A DNA stretch of 64,000 bases. It comes from Nectonema munidae (lineage: Eukaryota; Nematomorpha; Nectonematoida; Nectonematidae). The position numbers and the translations under genes were made by a program. The notes under the pieces were generated by a model. It saw only the letters and a list, made by a program, of their open reading frames with translations, was not told the origin of the DNA and searched no databases. Each line of letters opens with the position of its first letter. Positions within the stretch are counted from its first letter, which is position 1. Where the stretch lies: positions 186,001-250,000 of the forward strand of contig JAUIRK010000144.1 of assembly GCA_030549495.1 (NCBI GenBank), in the 5' to 3' direction. Below are positions 60,292 through 64,000 of this stretch, in pieces.

Positions 60292-60578
60292 GTTATTTAA
60301 ATAATTTTTTTATTATAAGGGCTAGCTACTTAAACGTTGGCTTTTGCTACTAATCAAATAAACTCTAATTCTTTATGCCTCCTATTATTTTGAAATTATT
60401 CTGAGAACAGACGGTTCCATTTTAAAATAGTGAACATTGCTTTATTAGTTTATTTTGTTTCCTTTCTCTCTTATGTTAATTGTGTAGCAAATTTTTCAAT
60501 TTTGAGTAAAAGGTAAGGTGCAGCGGATGTATTTTCATTGACCAGGCACATGCACCGCTTGTCAAACTATGAACAAAT

Positions 60579-60650
60579 TCGTATCGATGAGGAATCGAAT
60601 CCAGAGGCTTCCGTGCTATGTCCATCATCTCAACCAACTTGCCATGCCAC
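60579..60650 (-). repeat. tRNA-derived SINE head (unit 3)
   Basis: Diverged copy of the SINE at 45399, with the B box GGATTCGATTCC intact on the minus strand. Confidence 0.55.
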
Positions 60651-61187
60651 ACATAGATAGAGTATGCTGTAGGGGGGTACGTCAAATTAGTTTTCAAAAA
60701 ACTTAAGTTATGCCCTAAAATTTTTTAGTTTTTGTTGAAGCTCTATAACTTTTTCTGATAGACTTTTTTCTTTAAAAGTTATTATAAAAGGCAAATCATT
60801 GCAAAATGTTAACAGATATTTTACTTTTTGTAGATTTTTGTAGCTTGTATCAATTTAGCTTTTAAACTATTTTTGAATGATGTTGAGTAAAATGAAATAA
60901 TGCGATCTTAATTTTGTTCACAATTATAACTTCTTTTTATACCCTTGCCCCTGAATCAATCACATTTTTTCATATAAACATCGCAGGGTGTCTAGTAGAC
61001 TCTTTGCCTTTAGACTACATTCACTCATATAAAACTACCCAACCTTCAGTTATTTGTTTTCTCTATGAATCAAATATCCTTTCATCAATTCCTCTAATGT
61101 GCCTGGTAGACTACTTCATTTTTCAAATGAAAAGCCTATTCCACCCCCTAACATTTTTGGATTTTTTTAAACTAGTGTATATTCGAT

Positions 61188-61638
61188 GGTTGTAGGTAAA
61201 AATGCCCCCTAATTTTTGATTTTCAGGATTTTTTAAATTATATAAAATTTCTTAATCTATAGGGTTTTTTCTTTATAAAGTTCTTGAAAACAATAGCAAA
61301 GGTGCAGATTTGTGGGAATGTGTTCTTAAAATCAGTTAAAATACAAATTATATTTAGAAAGTGTTCTGATACACGCAAAGTCAAAAAATATTTGCTGTTT
61401 TATAAAAAAAAAATTTAGTATTTAAAAAATTGTCGTATGCTGAGTTTTTTAGTTTATTTTAATTAAATTTTAAATGTTTTAGATGAAAAGTTAACTTTTT
61501 TTTTACAAAAAATCTTTATTTGACATATCTTTTTTAAAAAATTTAATTAATAATTTTTTTGTGTTGGGACATTTTTTCCTACTTTTTAATTGGGGCATTT
61601 TTTCCTACTTTTTAATTAGGGGCATTTTTTCTGCGCAC
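61188..61638. mobile_element. TIR element private to unit 3, 451 bp
   Basis: It is flanked by the direct repeat TATATTCGAT (61178-61187 and 61639-61648), where units 1 and 2 have the uninterrupted TATATTC. The ends are inverted repeats around AAAAATGCCCCCTAA and, reverse-complemented, AAAAAATGCCCCTAA. The right end contains about three tandem copies of a 26-bp unit, GGGGCATTTTTTCCTACT. A 9-10 bp target duplication would fit a Mutator-like element; there is no ORF. Confidence 0.75.
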
Positions 61639-61885
61639 TATATTCGATATGAAAATTTAATTAAAATATTTTCGCTGGAAGTATAGTATCTAAATTCAAC
61701 AATTTTGTAAAAAAAATTTTTTAGTAGTTTTATAAATTTAGGACTTTAGGTATGCGCTGAGTACACTCTATTTTAAAGGATTGCTTGAATATTTGGTCTC
61801 CCGTGGTATTTCCAGACCACTAAATTTGAAAATTGCAAGAAAAAAATTTCGCCCCCCCCCCCATAATTTTGAGGATGTGCGCCTC

Positions 61886-63347
61886 CACATGTTGGCCCCT
61901 CCACATCAAATACCTATTTTACTGGACTTAAAATTTACTCGAAACTTTTTATAATTTAATTTTTTGAGTGGGTTTTGCATCCAGGGGAAGAAATATCTCT
62001 CTTATCTGGACGGGTGAATCTTAGATCAAGAAACCTCTTAATTTTATTTTCATTCATTGGAATAATTCAAAGAAAAAAAAGTAAAACATATGTATTTGGT
62101 AAATTGCAAAATTTACAAAAAATAATCGATTTAAAAACTTGGCCTTTGTTTGGCCCCCTCACTTTTGAAAATCTAGAACCGCCAATGGTTGTATGCGGTA
62201 GAAAATTTGTGTTGTTAATTAACCTTCAAACTCTTTTTGCATTTTGAAAAGTTTAGAAATATTGCTATGACGCCAAGGAATAATACAATTGTTTATCTGT
62301 GGTAAAAATCAGGAATTATAGAGAAACTTCTTAGTTTCAATTGGAAAAATGATTTTTGCTCTTTTCAAAATACCAATGATACGAGATAGTTTCTTACCAA
62401 CAGAAGTTATATGACATTACCAATTTAATCTAAACCATCTCCATAACAGAAGAATTTGAGTTTTTGATCAGGAAGAATCATTAATGAAAATGAGAAAGAA
62501 TAAGAACCAAATGGTGGACTTATCACTCACCTCGATAAGTTTTATAAAAAAATGTACCGCGCATTCTTATTAGTTTTAAAATTTAATCAAGGTTTGATTA
62601 AAAGTTTGTAATAAGAACTAATTTTGTTTTTAGCATTTGGGTATTGAAATCAATAAAGTGTTTAAATTTATAATTGCGTTTCGAAAAGAAAGCCTCACGT
62701 GTCATCAAACCACTTGACAAGTAAAGCAAACCCGTTAAATGAGTAAATGTCATTGCTGAAAGAACTTTGAAAGAACAGCAGTGTGTGCGAAATAAATGCG
62801 AGAAATGCGTTTTGAATGTCTATATATTATAATGATTTGGGTTTGTAGCCCTGATTGGAGGATCTCTGTGTTTGAAAGGATGATTGACTTCCCTAAATGT
62901 TGTTTAGAGGGAGACATTTGCTTTGTAGTAAGGAGAATGCTAGTGTAGTTAAAATGGTGTACCACAGAGCAGACTAAATATATAAGAACTTTTTTATCTT
63001 CAATATTACTCTTTCGGGAGAAGATAATATTCAAAATTTTCTCTTGATTAACGATCCTCAGGGTGTCTATTATTATAAACCCGAAAATCTTCATCAAGAT
63101 AATAAGGTAGAATTTAGGATTTTCTTTTCATTCACTAGGGGTCGTTCACAATTGACGTCAACCAAATTTGGTCCATTTTTACCCTCCCTCCCCCCCCCCC
63201 CTATTGTCAACTTGTGTCAACTTGATATGCCCCCCTCCCCCCTATTGTCAACTTACTTCAAAATTATCTACCTATCCAGATCATTATAAATTTTACAGAA
63301 TTAATCTCTTACCCGTTTACCGTATTCTTTTTAACGAGAGAAAAATT
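61886..63347. other. Spacer after the tandem array, no gene recognised
   Basis: Near 62170 the sequence CTAGAACCGCCAATGG resembles an inverted hAT CAGTGGCGGTTTTAG terminus. At 63170-63260 two imperfect copies of a TCCCCCCCCCCTATTGTCAA segment lie in tandem. The open frames 61975-62247 and 62750-63097 show no domain. Confidence 0.45.
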
Positions 63348-63632
63348 TTATTTCAAACAAAAAATGTTTTCAATTCTTTCAAATATATTGATATTAGGAA
63401 GACGTTTTTCTTCTAGTTCTTCTATCTCAACTTCTTCATCATTTTCTTCATTTTCAAAAATTGTTGCACTTTGACCGAGACAGAAAGAATAATGTTTGTT
63501 TTTATCTTTGAATGAAGAAAAGTATTTTAAACATTTCGAACAACTACGTCTTTGAATTAAGCTTTTTCCTTCAGCATCAATCTTCTGCAGGGATGGGCAG
63601 AATTCATCAAAGCTTAGAACCAAAGTGTCCAT
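63348..63632 (-). CDS. Possible C2HC zinc-finger protein, last exon
   Basis: The minus-strand frame starts MDTLVLSFDEFCPSLQK and contains one C-x2-C-x12-H-x3-C finger (CSKCLKYF, then HYSFC). A strongly acidic stretch (ENEENDEEVEIEELEEK) follows, then the stop. AAATAAAA just after the stop could serve as a polyadenylation signal, which would make this a terminal exon. The family is not recognised and the upstream exon border is uncertain. Confidence 0.4.
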   Translation of the reverse strand: MDTLVLSFDEFCPSLQKIDAEGKSLIQRRSCSKCLKYFSSFKDKNKHYSFCLGQSATIFENEENDEEVEIEELEEKRLPNINIFERIENIFCLK

Positions 63633-64000
63633 TTAAAATATCTACCGCCAATCCTTCTTTTGTTGAACTGATTGGAACTGGAGGAGGTAAAAATCTAAAT
63701 TAAATGAAAAACAATATGAATTCAAATTTGTAAATGGTAAGTAATTGGATATTTACCACAAAGTTACAAGTAATTTCACAAATTGATTAATTTCCAACTC
63801 AAAAATGGAAAAAAATTTTTACTTATCGGGGAAAAACTTGTTGTAATTTGTAAGAAAAGGTTTGCAGCATTGCGCATTATCACACTTTACAATTTGAAGT
63901 AGGTATTGGGATTGGCAAACGTGTAAATTTTTCAAGCTTTGTGAGGTTTCTGACAAAAGTTCTTTCCGTTTTTCTTCTGGAGAATTAATGTACTTAGCAA
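63633..64000. other. Window edge, nothing recognised
   Basis: AT-rich sequence with no supported feature; it may be intron or upstream sequence of the minus-strand frame at 63348-63632. Confidence 0.4.

Larger units (their letters stand above)
58843..61885. repeat. Tandem segmental duplication, diverged partial unit 3
   Basis: It follows the order of units 1 and 2 for about the first 3 kb but with clearly more substitutions and indels, then stops matching after GAGGATGTGCGC near 61881. It lacks element B, the small ORF and the Tigger copy, keeps a complete non-autonomous hAT element where units 1 and 2 are truncated, has a fourth subunit in element A and a private 451-bp insertion. Confidence 0.88.

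Noticed and set aside
63170-63260. Tandem pyrimidine-rich TATTGTCAA segments as a promoter or splice signal
   Set aside because: They are a simple local duplication with C-runs and no supporting gene context.
1-64000. Retroviruses, LTR elements or Polinton-like elements
   Set aside because: No reverse transcriptase, integrase, polymerase or capsid-like frame and no long terminal repeats were recognised.

Overview
The window looks like nuclear DNA of an animal, probably an arthropod. It is very AT-rich and has spliced genes with long introns, tRNA-derived SINE-like sequences and many cut-and-paste DNA transposons. The mix of Tigger, hAT and piggyBac elements would fit a copepod-type crustacean genome, but that is a weak inference from general character only. 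I saw no prokaryotic signal, no CRISPR array and no reverse-transcriptase or capsid-like open frame.

The main host gene is on the + strand from at most 5858 to 30120. Seven exons can be joined in phase: 5858-6016, 13462-13716, 18553-18585 (a 33-nt microexon), 20505-20641, 21477-21774, 24403-24540 and 29600-30120. They encode two CUB domains, a short linker, a small cysteine-rich module, one transmembrane helix and a cytoplasmic tail of about 130 residues. A polyadenylation signal lies at 30267. The 5' exons with the signal peptide are not identified and may lie upstream of the window. The introns carry a full-length Tigger element (6821-9333), a SPIN/Charlie-like hAT remnant (22935-23798), several TTAA-flanked piggyBac-type MITEs, SINE pieces and an unrecognised antisense ORF (16253-16909).

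From 30.5 to 42.6 kb lies a transposon graveyard. A TTF/hAT-type element occurs twice in opposite orientation (30552-33484 and 38629-41717), each copy with a perfect 8-bp target duplication. The second copy sits inside the coding region of an older ZMYM1-like hAT transposase (about 37690-42614). A decayed piggyBac transposase lies between them.

From 43741 to about 61885 lies a tandem segmental duplication. There are two nearly identical 7551-bp units (43741-51291 and 51292-58842) and a third, diverged, partial unit (58843 to about 61885). Each full unit holds a deletion-bearing Tigger element, a small conserved ORF, a SINE, and two members of an unusual TIR element family that is largely built from 42-bp tandem copies of its own terminal motif. 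The third unit lacks one of these insertions, giving a clean empty site, and has its own private insertion. Together these order the events. The last 2 kb contains the end of a possible minus-strand zinc-finger gene and otherwise no clear genes.
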